14,498 nucleotides of DNA from Candidatus Woesearchaeota archaeon CG08_land_8_20_14_0_20_47_9 (GTDB taxonomy: Archaea > Nanobdellota > Nanobdellia > Woesearchaeales > CG1-02-47-18). Of the stretch, positions 1 through 7,038 are shown piece after piece. The stretch lies in NCBI GenBank assembly GCA_002763335.1, contig PEYS01000044.1:1-14498 (forward strand), read 5' to 3'. Position numbers and translations under genes: made by a program. The notes beneath the pieces are model-generated. The model was given only the letters and a program-made list of their open reading frames with translations. It was not told the DNA's origin and ran no database searches. Numbering within the stretch: the stretch's first letter is position 1; each line of letters opens with the position of its first letter.

Positions 1-2068
1 TCGCCCTTGCCTGCATCTCGCTTATCTCAGGGTATACTATGCCGAGCCTGCATCCCCTGAATCCAAGCATTGGGTTAAACTCATGCAGATCCTCAACCCT
101 AGCAAGCAGGCATTCCTTTTCTTTTAAATCCTTGTCACCCCTCTTTGCCTTAAGCAATGCCACCTCTACCATCAGCTCCTCCCGCTTTGGCAGGAACTCA
201 TGCAGCGGAGGATCAAGCAATCTTATTGTTACAGGGAGCCCTTGCATCTCCTTGAAGAGGCCTATGAAGTCTGCCTTCTGCATTGGCAGGAGCTTGTCAA
301 GGGCGGTACGCCTAGCAGCTTCAGTATCTGCCAGTATCATCTCCCTTACAATTGGCAGCCTGTCTTCCTCGAAGAACATGTGCTCTGTCCTGCAGAGCCC
401 AATGCCTTCAGCACCAAAGCGCTTTGCAGCCTTTGCATCCCTGGGTATGTCTGCGTTTGCCCTTACACCGAGACTTCTGATCCCATCTGCCCATGAGAGT
501 ATGGTCTGCAGATCCCCCTTCAGCTCTGGCTCAACAAGCCTTACCCCTCCCAGGATCACCTCGCCTGTGCTCCCGTTCAGGGTGATAAGCTCGCCTTCCT
601 TCACAACCCTCTCTCCTGCTGAGAAGTGGCCCTTAGCCTCATTAACCCTTATGTCCTCACAGCCAGCAATGCAGCACTTTCCCATGCCGCGAGCAACAAC
701 TGCTGCGTGAGATGTCATGCCGCCCCTGGCTGTTAATATGCCCTGCGCAGCAGCCATGCCGTGTATGTCCTCAGGGCTTGTCTCTGTCCTTACGAGGATA
801 ACCTTTTTACCTTCCTTTCCAAGCTCCTCAGCCTTATCTGATGTGAAGACTGCTTCACCTTCTGCCGCTCCCGGGCTTGCTGGCAGCCCCCTTGCAATCA
901 CATCGTATTTTGCACTTGGTTCTATTGTCTTGTGCAGGAGCTGGTCGAGCCTTTCAGGCTCGATGCGCATTACTGCTTCTTCCTTGCTTATAAGGCCCTC
1001 TGACACCATCTCTGTTGCGATCCTTACTGCTGCTGCCGCTGTCCTCTTGCCTGTCCTTGTCTGCAAGAGGCATAGCCTGCCCTTCTCTATTGTGAATTCA
1101 ATGTCCTGCATATCCCTGTAGTGCTTCTCAAGCTTCTCATAAATCCTTGTTAGCTTTTCATAAACATCAGGCATTTCTTTTTTTAGGTCACCGATATGCT
1201 TTGGGGTTCTTATGCCTGCAACAACATCCTCGCCCTGGGCATTCATCAGGTATTCGCCATAAAACTCCTTCTCGCCTGTTGAGGGGTTTCTTGTAAAGCC
1301 AACCCCTGTGCCTGAATCAGCACCCATGTTGCCGAAGACCATTGTCTGCACATTGACTGCAGTGCCCAGGTTAGATGGGATATTATGAAGCCTCCTGTAG
1401 ACTATTGCGCGTTCATTGTTCCAGGAGTTAAAGACAGCCTCAATCGCCATATAAAGCTGCTTCATAGGCTCTTCAGGAAAGAACTCGCCTGTTTCCTCCT
1501 TCACAATCTCTTTAAAGCTTGTTGCAACCTCTTCAAGGTCCTCTGCAGTGAGCTCTGTGTCAAGCCTTACCCTGCGTTTCTCCTTTACATCCTCCAGAAC
1601 CTGCTCGAATCTGTTAGACGGGATACCTAGGACAACGTTGCCGAACATCTGTATGAAGCGCCTGTAGGCGTCATAGGCAAATCGCCTGTTACCTATCTGC
1701 TTTATGATGCCGTGTATAGATTCCTCATTAAGGCCGAGGTTAAGAACAGTGTCCATCATTCCAGGCATGGATATCTTTGCTCCTGAGCGCACAGATACAA
1801 GCAGCGGTTTTTCGCTGCTCCCAAATTCCTTGCCAGCCTTTTCCTCAAGCCTCTTTAGGCTGGTCTCGACCTGGGCTGTCAGCCCCTTTGGGAATCTCTT
1901 TCCAAGCTCGTTGAAGGCATTGCATGCCTCTGTTGATATTGTGAAGCCTGATGGCACTGGGATGCCGATCCTTGTCATCTCATTCAAGCCAGCACCCTTG
2001 CCCCCAAGCAGTGCCTTATCTGACCTCTCTGACTCGCCAAAGAAGAAAACATACTGTTTATCGCTCAT
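1..2068 (-). CDS. ppdK: Pyruvate, phosphate dikinase, C-terminus beyond window edge
   Basis: Interconverts pyruvate + ATP + Pi and PEP + AMP + PPi in the cytoplasm, linking glycolysis and gluconeogenesis. Reading from ATG 2068 the frame stays open to the edge: 689 complete codons of a family usually about 870-900 residues, so the C-terminal part of the PEP/pyruvate barrel is missing. The N-terminus carries the nucleotide-binding signature GGKGAGLNEM near residues 22-31 and SVRSGAKISMPGMMDT near 90-105. The swivelling phospho-His domain has GGMTSHAAVVARGMG with catalytic His454 (the Clostridium symbiosum enzyme uses His455). GIGLCRTEHMF of the barrel follows near 560-570. The start is fixed by AAGGAGGT at 2077-2084, 8 nt upstream. 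It diverges from mre11 across a 176-nt promoter region. No internal stops or frameshifts were seen. Identification is firm. Confidence 0.96.
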   Translation of the reverse strand, partial: MSDKQYVFFFGESERSDKALLGGKGAGLNEMTRIGIPVPSGFTISTEACNAFNELGKRFPKGLTAQVETSLKRLEEKAGKEFGSSEKPLLVSVRSGAKISMPGMMDTVLNLGLNEESIHGIIKQIGNRRFAYDAYRRFIQMFGNVVLGIPSNRFEQVLEDVKEKRRVRLDTELTAEDLEEVATSFKEIVKEETGEFFPEEPMKQLYMAIEAVFNSWNNERAIVYRRLHNIPSNLGTAVNVQTMVFGNMGADSGTGVGFTRNPSTGEKEFYGEYLMNAQGEDVVAGIRTPKHIGDLKKEMPDVYEKLTRIYEKLEKHYRDMQDIEFTIEKGRLCLLQTRTGKRTAAAAVRIATEMVSEGLISKEEAVMRIEPERLDQLLHKTIEPSAKYDVIARGLPASPGAAEGEAVFTSDKAEELGKEGKKVILVRTETSPEDIHGMAAAQGILTARGGMTSHAAVVARGMGKCCIAGCEDIRVNEAKGHFSAGERVVKEGELITLNGSTGEVILGGVRLVEPELKGDLQTILSWADGIRSLGVRANADIPRDAKAAKRFGAEGIGLCRTEHMFFEEDRLPIVREMILADTEAARRTALDKLLPMQKADFIGLFKEMQGLPVTIRLLDPPLHEFLPKREELMVEVALLKAKRGDKDLKEKECLLARVEDLHEFNPMLGFRGCRLGIVYPEISEMQARA

Positions 2069-2076
2069 TGTAAATG

Positions 2077-2084
2077 ACCTCCTT
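2077..2084 (-). promoter_or_regulatory. Shine-Dalgarno site of ppdK
   Basis: On the minus strand AAGGAGGT lies 8 nt before the ATG at 2068. It is a near-perfect anti-SD match that fixes the start and shows this transcript is led, unlike several neighbours. Confidence 0.8.
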
Positions 2085-2171
2085 GTTTTACTGTATTTTG
2101 CTGTCTTCTGAGCCTAAGCATTAAGGCTGAAGCCTAGACGCAAGAAGCTGGTTGTCAGGGTTTCGGTTCTG

Positions 2172-2180
2172 TATTTAAAT
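2172..2180 (-). promoter_or_regulatory. Probable TATA box of ppdK
   Basis: The minus strand reads ATTTAAATA here. With the usual archaeal spacing, transcription would begin near 2150 and give a leader of about 80 nt containing the SD site. Assigned by position only; the motif is nearly symmetrical and could in principle serve either strand. Confidence 0.45.
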
Positions 2181-2201
2181 TTTACTGGCGAGAAGGGAGA
2201 T

Positions 2202-2224
2202 AAAAAAGCAAAGCTTTTTTAAAA
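2202..2224 (+). promoter_or_regulatory. mre11 leaderless promoter with overlapping inverted repeat
   Basis: TTTTTTAAAA at 2215-2224 is centred about 25 nt before the mre11 ATG, the TATA-to-TSS distance in archaea, so the transcript should start at or next to the ATG. This agrees with the absence of any SD there. The left half overlaps an inverted repeat, AAAAAAGC (2202-2209) and GCTTTTTT (2213-2220) with a 3-nt gap, which could be an operator or chance in A/T-rich DNA. Confidence 0.55.
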
Positions 2225-2244
2225 TTCTCACAAACCCCATCCCC

Positions 2245-3495
2245 ATGGGGGATTTCAGTTTTGCACACATGGCAGACTGCCATCTGGGGGGATGGCGGGA
2301 TCCGAAGCTGCGCGCCTTAGGCATAAAATCCTTTGAGAAGGCAGTTGACATCTGCTTAGCCAGGAATGTTGATTTTGTCCTTATTGCTGGAGACTTGTTT
2401 GACACATCTCTACCGAGCATTGACTGTCTAAAGGCTGCTGTTGCAAGGCTGAAGCAGCTTAGCAGGAGGGGCATTCCTGTCTACATTGTTGCTGGGAGCC
2501 ATGACTTCTCTCCCAGTGGTAAGAGCATACTCTCTGTCATAGAAGAGGCTGGGCTTATCCTGGATGTCTCCTCAGGGAGTGTGGATGGTGACAAGCTTAG
2601 GCTTTCATTTGTGAATGACCCCGGCACAGGGGTCAAGGTAACAGGACTTCTTGGAAGGAGGGGTATGCTTGAGAAGTCCTACTATGATGCCCTTGACAGG
2701 CATGCCCTTGAGGCTGAGCCTGGCTTCAAGGTCTTTATGCTTCACACTGCAATATCAGAGTTTAAGCTTCAGGAGGAGCTTGAGGCATGCCCATTAAGTA
2801 TCCTGCCCAAGGGTTTTAATTACTACGCTGCAGGCCATGTCCATTGCGTATTCTCCAGGCTTGAGCCTGGTTACGGCCATATTGCCTATCCTGGGCCAGT
2901 CTTCCCAAACAACTTTAAGGAGCTTGAGGAGCTAAAGCAAGGGGGCTTTTACATTGTCGATGTTAAGGACCGCCTTCTTAGACCAGAGTTTGTTCCCATA
3001 AGGCTGCGTCCAGTGCTTTCCCTGGACATTGAACTTGGGGCCCTGACATCATCAGAGGCTGAGGCCAGGATTAAGGGGGCGCTTAAGAAGCTTAGCCCTG
3101 AGAATGCAATAGTCACCCTCCGCCTTAAAGGCACGCTTGCAGGGGGCAGGGCATCTGACATAAACTTCAGGGATATGTTCAATGACCTTTATGCAAGGGG
3201 GGCCTTCTTTGTTATGAAGAACTCCTCAAAGCTGCATTCAGCAGAGTTCGAGGAGGTGAAGGTGCAGCACACCTCTGTTGAGGAGACAGAGCAGGCCCTA
3301 ATAGCAGAGCACCTCGGCAAGATAAAGGTCGAAGGCCTTGACAAAGAAGCTGAGTCAGGACTGACCCGCGAGCTTATGAGGCTCCTAGATGCTGAGAAGC
3401 TTGAGGGTCAGAAGAATGCAGACTTCGAGGCGCGCATTGTGGATGATGCGAGCGAGGTTATCAATGACAGCTTACTAGATGACAAAGCTGATTGA
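2245..3495 (+). CDS. mre11: Archaeal Mre11 DNA double-strand-break repair nuclease
   Basis: Mn-dependent 3'-5' exonuclease/endonuclease that works with the Rad50 ATPase in end resection. The 416 residues are a normal archaeal length. Phosphodiesterase motifs appear in order: DCH (Asp11, His13), GDLFD (Asp50), GSHD (84-87), MLHTAIS (His167) and GHVH (His198, His200). The capping and Rad50-binding regions follow. In the third motif the usual metal-binding Asn (GNHD in Pyrococcus furiosus) is Ser85. No SD precedes the ATG, but a TATA box sits about 25 nt upstream, so it is probably leaderless. The gene ends in tandem stops TGA TAA. The expected partner rad50 is not downstream; a truncated recombinase starts at once instead. 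Family call is strong; activity with Ser85 is inferred. Confidence 0.94.
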   Translation: MGDFSFAHMADCHLGGWRDPKLRALGIKSFEKAVDICLARNVDFVLIAGDLFDTSLPSIDCLKAAVARLKQLSRRGIPVYIVAGSHDFSPSGKSILSVIEEAGLILDVSSGSVDGDKLRLSFVNDPGTGVKVTGLLGRRGMLEKSYYDALDRHALEAEPGFKVFMLHTAISEFKLQEELEACPLSILPKGFNYYAAGHVHCVFSRLEPGYGHIAYPGPVFPNNFKELEELKQGGFYIVDVKDRLLRPEFVPIRLRPVLSLDIELGALTSSEAEARIKGALKKLSPENAIVTLRLKGTLAGGRASDINFRDMFNDLYARGAFFVMKNSSKLHSAEFEEVKVQHTSVEETEQALIAEHLGKIKVEGLDKEAESGLTRELMRLLDAEKLEGQKNADFEARIVDDASEVINDSLLDDKAD

Positions 3496-3498
3496 TAA

Positions 3499-3567
3499 GG
3501 CGTAGAGTGTAGCGAAGCCGAGTGCTCAAGCAGCTACACCGAAAACACCAAGATAGACTACAAGAGA
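3499..3567 (+). pseudogene. Untranslated remnant of the integrase N-terminal part
   Basis: These 23 codons are in frame with the integrase and free of stops. Their second half (SSYTENTKIDYKRV) matches the end of the family's core-binding domain as I know it. There is no ATG, GTG or TTG, so the stretch is a coding fossil joined directly to the mre11 stop codons. A 7-bp inverted repeat, GTGTAGC (3507-3513) and GCTACAC (3533-3539), lies inside it. Confidence 0.55.
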
Positions 3568-4587
3568 GTGATTAAACAGTTCTACAAGTGGCTTAAGGGT
3601 GACTGCGAGCATTTTCCACCTGAGGTTAGCTGGATCAGGAGGAGAACTAACGGGTCTGACAGGAAGCCTACTGGGGACATACTCAGCCCTGCTGAGGCTG
3701 AAAGGCTTGTAGACTGCTGCGATAACATGCGGGATAAGGCATTCATAGCTTTCTTGTATGAGTCCGGGGCCAGGATCGGCGAGGTTCTCAGCATGCGGAT
3801 TAACGACTTCATGGAATCTGACAGCCACTCCAAGGTAAGGCTGAACGGCAAGACTGGCGAGAGGGTTATAATGATAGTGACCTCTGCGCCACTCATAGCC
3901 CAGTACCTATCTACTCACCCGTTCAGGCGGGATGGCTCTTCATTCCTGTGGCTGAGCATAGGCACTTACAACCACAACAAGCCACTCAGCTACATTGGGG
4001 CTAAGAAGATCATAAACAAGGTGTTCAGGAAAACGGGCATAATCAAGCGTTGTAACCCGCATATGTTCAGACATAGCAGGGCAACAGAGCTGGCTTCTTA
4101 CCTTACCGAGGTTCAGATGTGTCTTTACTTCGGCTGGGATGGCAAGATTAACGCCACTAAGCTGGCCGAGTACGTGGTAGGGGGCGAGAACCCTAACGCC
4201 AGTCCTTTCAGGAGGAAGGTTAATAAGGTGGTCAGGGTATGGGACCATGGTCCCATGAAAATTCAGGAGGCTGTTGAGGCAAGTCATAAAGCTGAGAAGG
4301 ATGCGGAGGAGCATAATCCAGCCATAAATAAGATCAGGGAATGCAAGCATGAGGTGAAGGGCTTTGAGGACAAGGTGAAGAGCCTGCTAGATATAATGGG
4401 TGCGATGGATTCGGAGTTCCTGAACCAGCTTCCCAGCAACCTTAAAGCAGCCCTTGCAGATAACCTGAGCAGCCTGCTGGATGACATGAACAAGCTTGAG
4501 GCGGCAATGAAGGGCGTCATCAAAACATTGACAGGTGGCAAGTGGCATGCAAAAGCTGAGGCGCAGACAGTTGAGACAGAAATGTGA
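3568..4587 (+). CDS. Archaeal tyrosine recombinase/integrase, N-terminally truncated
   Basis: The catalytic domain of an XerA-like site-specific integrase is intact from GTG 3568. It has Arg69 in SGARIGEVL, Lys95 in NGKTGER, His165 and Arg168 in HMFRHSRAT, Trp190 at the second His position, and the probable nucleophile Tyr202 in LAEYVVGG. Residues about 225-339 are a family-atypical charged helical tail, probably coiled coil. The frame upstream of the GTG (3499-3567) still encodes family-like sequence (YTENTKIDYKRV), then meets TAA at 3496-3498 right behind the mre11 stop. No other start codon exists there and no SD is seen. The SAM-like DNA-binding domain, roughly 80-100 residues in relatives, is therefore missing. 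It is probably inactive, or the C-terminal half of a gene split on integration. Base composition resembles the host flanks more than the A/T-rich genes after it. Confidence 0.85.
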   Translation: MIKQFYKWLKGDCEHFPPEVSWIRRRTNGSDRKPTGDILSPAEAERLVDCCDNMRDKAFIAFLYESGARIGEVLSMRINDFMESDSHSKVRLNGKTGERVIMIVTSAPLIAQYLSTHPFRRDGSSFLWLSIGTYNHNKPLSYIGAKKIINKVFRKTGIIKRCNPHMFRHSRATELASYLTEVQMCLYFGWDGKINATKLAEYVVGGENPNASPFRRKVNKVVRVWDHGPMKIQEAVEASHKAEKDAEEHNPAINKIRECKHEVKGFEDKVKSLLDIMGAMDSEFLNQLPSNLKAALADNLSSLLDDMNKLEAAMKGVIKTLTGGKWHAKAEAQTVETEM

Positions 4588-4669
4588 GAGTGCTGTGGGT
4601 ATACTCTATAGAATGTAATTAGGTGTTAACTAGCTTTAGTACTATGCAGTGAATACTAAAAAAGGGAAA

Positions 4670-4681
4670 CATTTATATATT
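4670..4681 (+). promoter_or_regulatory. Promoter of the RHH gene
   Basis: A purine-rich BRE-like stretch (AAAAAGGGAAAC) is followed by TTTATATATTAA, a strong archaeal TATA box. Predicted start is near 4702, giving a leader of about 29 nt that contains the SD before ATG 4731. This marks the left end of the A+T-richer block. Confidence 0.65.
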
Positions 4682-4730
4682 AACTCATATTATCAAAATA
4701 TTATTGAAATATTACTTCGAGGTGGTTTTA

Positions 4731-5030
4731 ATGTCAGAGTTAAGTGAAGAAGAAAAAAAGTTCTTTGAAAAAATAGAGGCCAAGGAGATAAAGAAAATAT
4801 CCTTGAACCTCAATAAGGAAACAATAAGTAAGATAGATGAACTTGCAAAGATTTTCAGAATAACGAGAACACTGGTCATGGAATCCATAATTTGCATTGG
4901 ACTAAAACATTACTTAAAAATAATAGAGTCAGCTAATAAGAAGCTGAAAGCAAAGTGCCCTGACAATGAGAAACTAGACCTGATGCTTGGTAACATAAGA
5001 AAATTCAGAGACAAGTGGAGTATCAAATAA
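4731..5030 (+). CDS. Ribbon-helix-helix DNA-binding protein
   Basis: A 99-residue probable transcription regulator of the CopG/MetJ/Arc fold. An acidic N-terminal stretch leads to the beta strand KKISLNLNKET (about residues 21-31), which would pair with a second subunit and enter the major groove. Helix A (ISKIDELAKIF), a short turn (RITR) and helix B (TLVMESIICIGLKHYL) follow. A basic C-terminal tail (KKLKAKC to KWSIK) may aid DNA binding or oligomerisation. ATG 4731 is chosen because GAGGTGG at 4719-4725 is a good SD; an in-frame TTG at 4704 is the alternative. It precedes the peptide maturase on the same strand, with a palindrome right after its stop codon that could be its operator. Regulation of the maturase operon and itself is inference. 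Codon use is visibly A/T-rich. Confidence 0.82.
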   Translation: MSELSEEEKKFFEKIEAKEIKKISLNLNKETISKIDELAKIFRITRTLVMESIICIGLKHYLKIIESANKKLKAKCPDNEKLDLMLGNIRKFRDKWSIK

Positions 5031-5032
5031 GA

Positions 5033-5049
5033 ACCGAAAACTTTTCGGT
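5033..5049 (+). promoter_or_regulatory. Perfect inverted repeat, candidate RHH operator
   Basis: ACCGAAAA (5033-5040), one base, TTTTCGGT (5042-5049): perfect 8-bp arms. It lies 2 nt past the RHH stop and about 15 nt upstream of the maturase TATA box. RHH dimers bind short palindromes, so this is a natural operator candidate. A weak terminator for the RHH transcript is the alternative, but no T tract follows. Confidence 0.5.
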
Positions 5050-5064
5050 CTAGAAGAAGAAAGG

Positions 5065-5072
5065 TTTATTAA
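5065..5072 (+). promoter_or_regulatory. TATA box of the maturase-precursor operon
   Basis: TTTATTAA, preceded by the purine run AGAAGAAGAAAGG (BRE-like), is centred about 27 nt before ATG 5096, so the maturase mRNA would be leaderless. No SD is present. A second A/T-rich stretch, TTATATCTATAA near 5077-5088, is too close to the ATG to fit as well. Confidence 0.5.
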
Positions 5073-5095
5073 GTGGTTATATCTATAACGTATTA

Positions 5096-6460
5096 ATGCC
5101 AATAACATCAGAATCAAATAATTTTGTTGTTTTTGATGATCTAGCAAATAATAAGACTTTATATGAGAGAATATTTAACACGATACACTCGGCTAATGAC
5201 CCTGATATTGATCAAGTAATTTCTTTATTAGAAGATCACAAAAGGAGCGTTAAATTCAGAGAACTATGCCTCGATGACCTTTTGACAGATCAATTTGATT
5301 CTTTGCTTCTGAATGTAACTGAGAGATGCAATTTGAGATGCGGCTATTGTGCTTTTTCAGGGATATACGAAGATGATAGGACCCACTCTGAAAAGCAACT
5401 TGACTTCAAGGTTGCTAAAAGCGCAATTGACTTCTTCATCCCCAGGGCAAAAGAACACGCATACGTGTCATTCTATGGCGGTGAACCCCTCGTAAACCAG
5501 GAACTTATCTCAGAAGCTGTAGAGTACATAAAACAAGCTTTCCCTGAGAAAGAAGTAAGATTTAGTATGACAACAAACTTTACTCTTGGAAAGAGGCATT
5601 TTGATTTCTTAGTTGACAATGATTTCATAATCATGATAAGTTTGGATGGCAATAAAGATATTCATGATAAATGGAGAAAAGACATAGAAGGTAACGGCAC
5701 GTTTGACAGAATTTACAGTGCACTTGAGGAGCTTGCAGACAAACACCCGGAGTACTATTCAAGAAGAGTTGGATTCAGTGTTACTGTCACCGACCCTTCA
5801 AAAATTTTAGAGCTACACGCATTCTTTTCACAGCCAATATTTCGGAACAACCCTTTCAGCATCAGATTGGTTCAAGAGATGTTTCTTAAAGAAGACATAT
5901 TTAACCTCGAAGAAAAGATCGCTGAAAGCACAGAGAAGATTAGACAATTAGCAAAGATATACGCAGATAATATTATTCATGGGAAAGAAAACAGCGGATT
6001 TTTGCGAGGATTATTTGATGCAATCATACATTCGATATTCAGCAGAAGCGCTTCTGAACTTCCGTCAGAATTGTATCCAAAAGGGATGTGCAGACCAGGA
6101 ATCAGAAAGTTGTTTGTAGATACTGATGGAATTTACTTTATGTGTGAAAAGGTAGGTAGGAGATTAAAACTCGGCTCTGTGTTTGAAGGTTTTAATCCGC
6201 AGAAAGCAGTACATGCTTACAATAGATATGCAGCTATAAAAGCGCTTCTTTGTGAACCCTGTTGGGCAGTGAGGCTGTGCGACTCCTGTGCTGCTTCAGC
6301 TAAGTCCGTAGACGATATAAGTATCGAAGGACAACGACAGATGTGTGATAACCTGAAAGGAAAGATCATTCAAGGGCTTAGCATATATTCTTATCTATTA
6401 AGAAATGATAAAGAAAAACGGTACGCCGATTATTATTCTCAAATAAAAATGGAGGGATAA
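5096..6460 (+). CDS. Radical SAM/SPASM peptide maturase (RiPP-modifying enzyme)
   Basis: Predicted [4Fe-4S] enzyme that cleaves S-adenosylmethionine to install a radical-derived cross-link in a ribosomal peptide. The 454 residues include an N-terminal region (1-70) that may contact the leader. The radical SAM core follows, with CNLRCGYC (Cys78, Cys82, Cys85), FYGGEPL (126-132, SAM-binding GGE) and a core barrel to about 320. A full SPASM domain ends the protein: Cys332-x12-Gly-x4-Cys350, then Cys386-x2-Cys389-x5-Cys395-x2-Cys398, and Cys417. These seven Cys would hold two auxiliary clusters. The precursor gene begins 2 nt after its stop, and its SD (GGAGGG) lies inside the last codons, so the pair is co-transcribed. 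The SPASM family makes thioether (sacti- or ranthipeptide) and C-C links; which one occurs here cannot be read from sequence. Confidence 0.92.
   Translation: MPITSESNNFVVFDDLANNKTLYERIFNTIHSANDPDIDQVISLLEDHKRSVKFRELCLDDLLTDQFDSLLLNVTERCNLRCGYCAFSGIYEDDRTHSEKQLDFKVAKSAIDFFIPRAKEHAYVSFYGGEPLVNQELISEAVEYIKQAFPEKEVRFSMTTNFTLGKRHFDFLVDNDFIIMISLDGNKDIHDKWRKDIEGNGTFDRIYSALEELADKHPEYYSRRVGFSVTVTDPSKILELHAFFSQPIFRNNPFSIRLVQEMFLKEDIFNLEEKIAESTEKIRQLAKIYADNIIHGKENSGFLRGLFDAIIHSIFSRSASELPSELYPKGMCRPGIRKLFVDTDGIYFMCEKVGRRLKLGSVFEGFNPQKAVHAYNRYAAIKALLCEPCWAVRLCDSCAASAKSVDDISIEGQRQMCDNLKGKIIQGLSIYSYLLRNDKEKRYADYYSQIKMEG
6451..6456 (+). promoter_or_regulatory. Shine-Dalgarno site of the precursor peptide
   Basis: GGAGGG sits 6 nt before ATG 6463, within the last codons of the maturase (KMEG). 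It couples the two genes and makes the small downstream frame a real gene. Confidence 0.75.
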
Positions 6461-6462
6461 AA

Positions 6463-6675
6463 ATGGAAACCTATGCGCCGCCAACATATGCGGAAGCAAA
6501 GAAAGCTTTATTAGAGGGGGTGCCACCAGGTGAGCTAGAGGAAACCATTAGAACCTCAGCTACATTACTGGGAGAACGTAAAGAGCAAGCGAGCTACGTC
6601 GCTGGTGATTGCCCTTGCCCTTGCCCACCGATAATTACTGAGGGTGTTTATGTGGTTTTCTCACCAATATTTTAG
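6463..6675 (+). CDS. Candidate RiPP precursor peptide with CPCPCP core
   Basis: A 70-residue peptide immediately behind the maturase. Residues 1-49 look like a leader: charged, helical and Cys-free (EAKKALLEGVPPGELEETIR at 11-30). A sharp change at VAGD (46-49) is followed by the core: Cys50-Pro-Cys52-Pro-Cys54-Pro-Pro, then IITEGVYVVFSPIF to the end. The three Cys are the only ones in the protein and alternate with Pro, the pattern expected of thioether donors, with hydrophobic/aromatic acceptors downstream. SD GGAGGG (6451-6456) is 6 nt from the ATG, so translation should be strong. Stop is TAG, followed by a T-rich terminator. No protease or exporter is nearby, so maturation and secretion would need genes elsewhere. 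I do not recognise the family; function as a RiPP is inferred from context and shape. Confidence 0.85.
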   Translation: METYAPPTYAEAKKALLEGVPPGELEETIRTSATLLGERKEQASYVAGDCPCPCPPIITEGVYVVFSPIF

Positions 6676-6684
6676 ACAAATCGA

Positions 6685-6716
6685 TCTTTATTTTTTACTT
6701 TTTCTGTATTTTTTAA
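6685..6716 (+). terminator. T-rich terminator of the RiPP operon
   Basis: Three T runs within about 30 nt (TTTATTTTTTAC, TTTTTC, TATTTTTTAA) begin 10 nt past the precursor stop. There is no strong stem. Oligo-T stretches of this kind are the usual archaeal intrinsic terminator. It also marks the right limit of the A/T-rich block. Confidence 0.6.
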
Positions 6717-6797
6717 TTCCTAGAAGGTAAATGCAAGCCTCTTCGGCTGGTTTTAAGCCTTCTGAGTGGGCTTTTCTGGGACTGTGCGGGGGCTGGA

Positions 6798-6816
6798 CAG
6801 CCTTAATTTAAGGCTG
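6798..6816. repeat. Inverted repeat with 9-bp arms
   Basis: CAGCCTTAA, one base, TTAAGGCTG; perfect arms. It lies in the gene-free stretch between the RiPP operon and tRNA-Thr. Role unknown. Confidence 0.5.
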
Positions 6817-7020
6817 TTTAAAGCAAGAAGCAAGCCCCTTTCAGCCTTTTTAAGCTCTGGAGTGGCTTTTTCTTGATGCCTTTCTGGTCTTTTAGGCTGG
6901 CTTCCTGGCATATCTTTAGTTCCATTAAACTAAATCTGAACAGTCCTGGCCACCCTTCTGATGCCCCTTGCTGGCCCTCATAGATCAATATATGTTTTGG
7001 TCTTACCCTAGAAAATGCTG

Positions 7021-7038
7021 TTTTTTTTGTAAAAAAAA
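7021..7038 (-). terminator. Opposed T runs, possible tRNA terminator
   Basis: Eight T (7021-7028), GT, eight A (7031-7038). On the minus strand the A run reads as eight T about 63 nt beyond the tRNA-Thr 3' end, a suitable termination signal. On the plus strand the T run could stop leak-through from the RiPP operon. Confidence 0.4.

Noticed and set aside
39..1630. Several plus-strand frames of 80-220 codons in the left 1.7 kb
   Set aside because: They are shadows of ppdK; the translations are Ser/Pro/Leu-rich with no family features.
3499..3560. A second copy of the tRNA-Thr 3' end as attachment site at the left junction
   Set aside because: No match to the tRNA 3' sequence was found near the mre11/integrase junction by eye.
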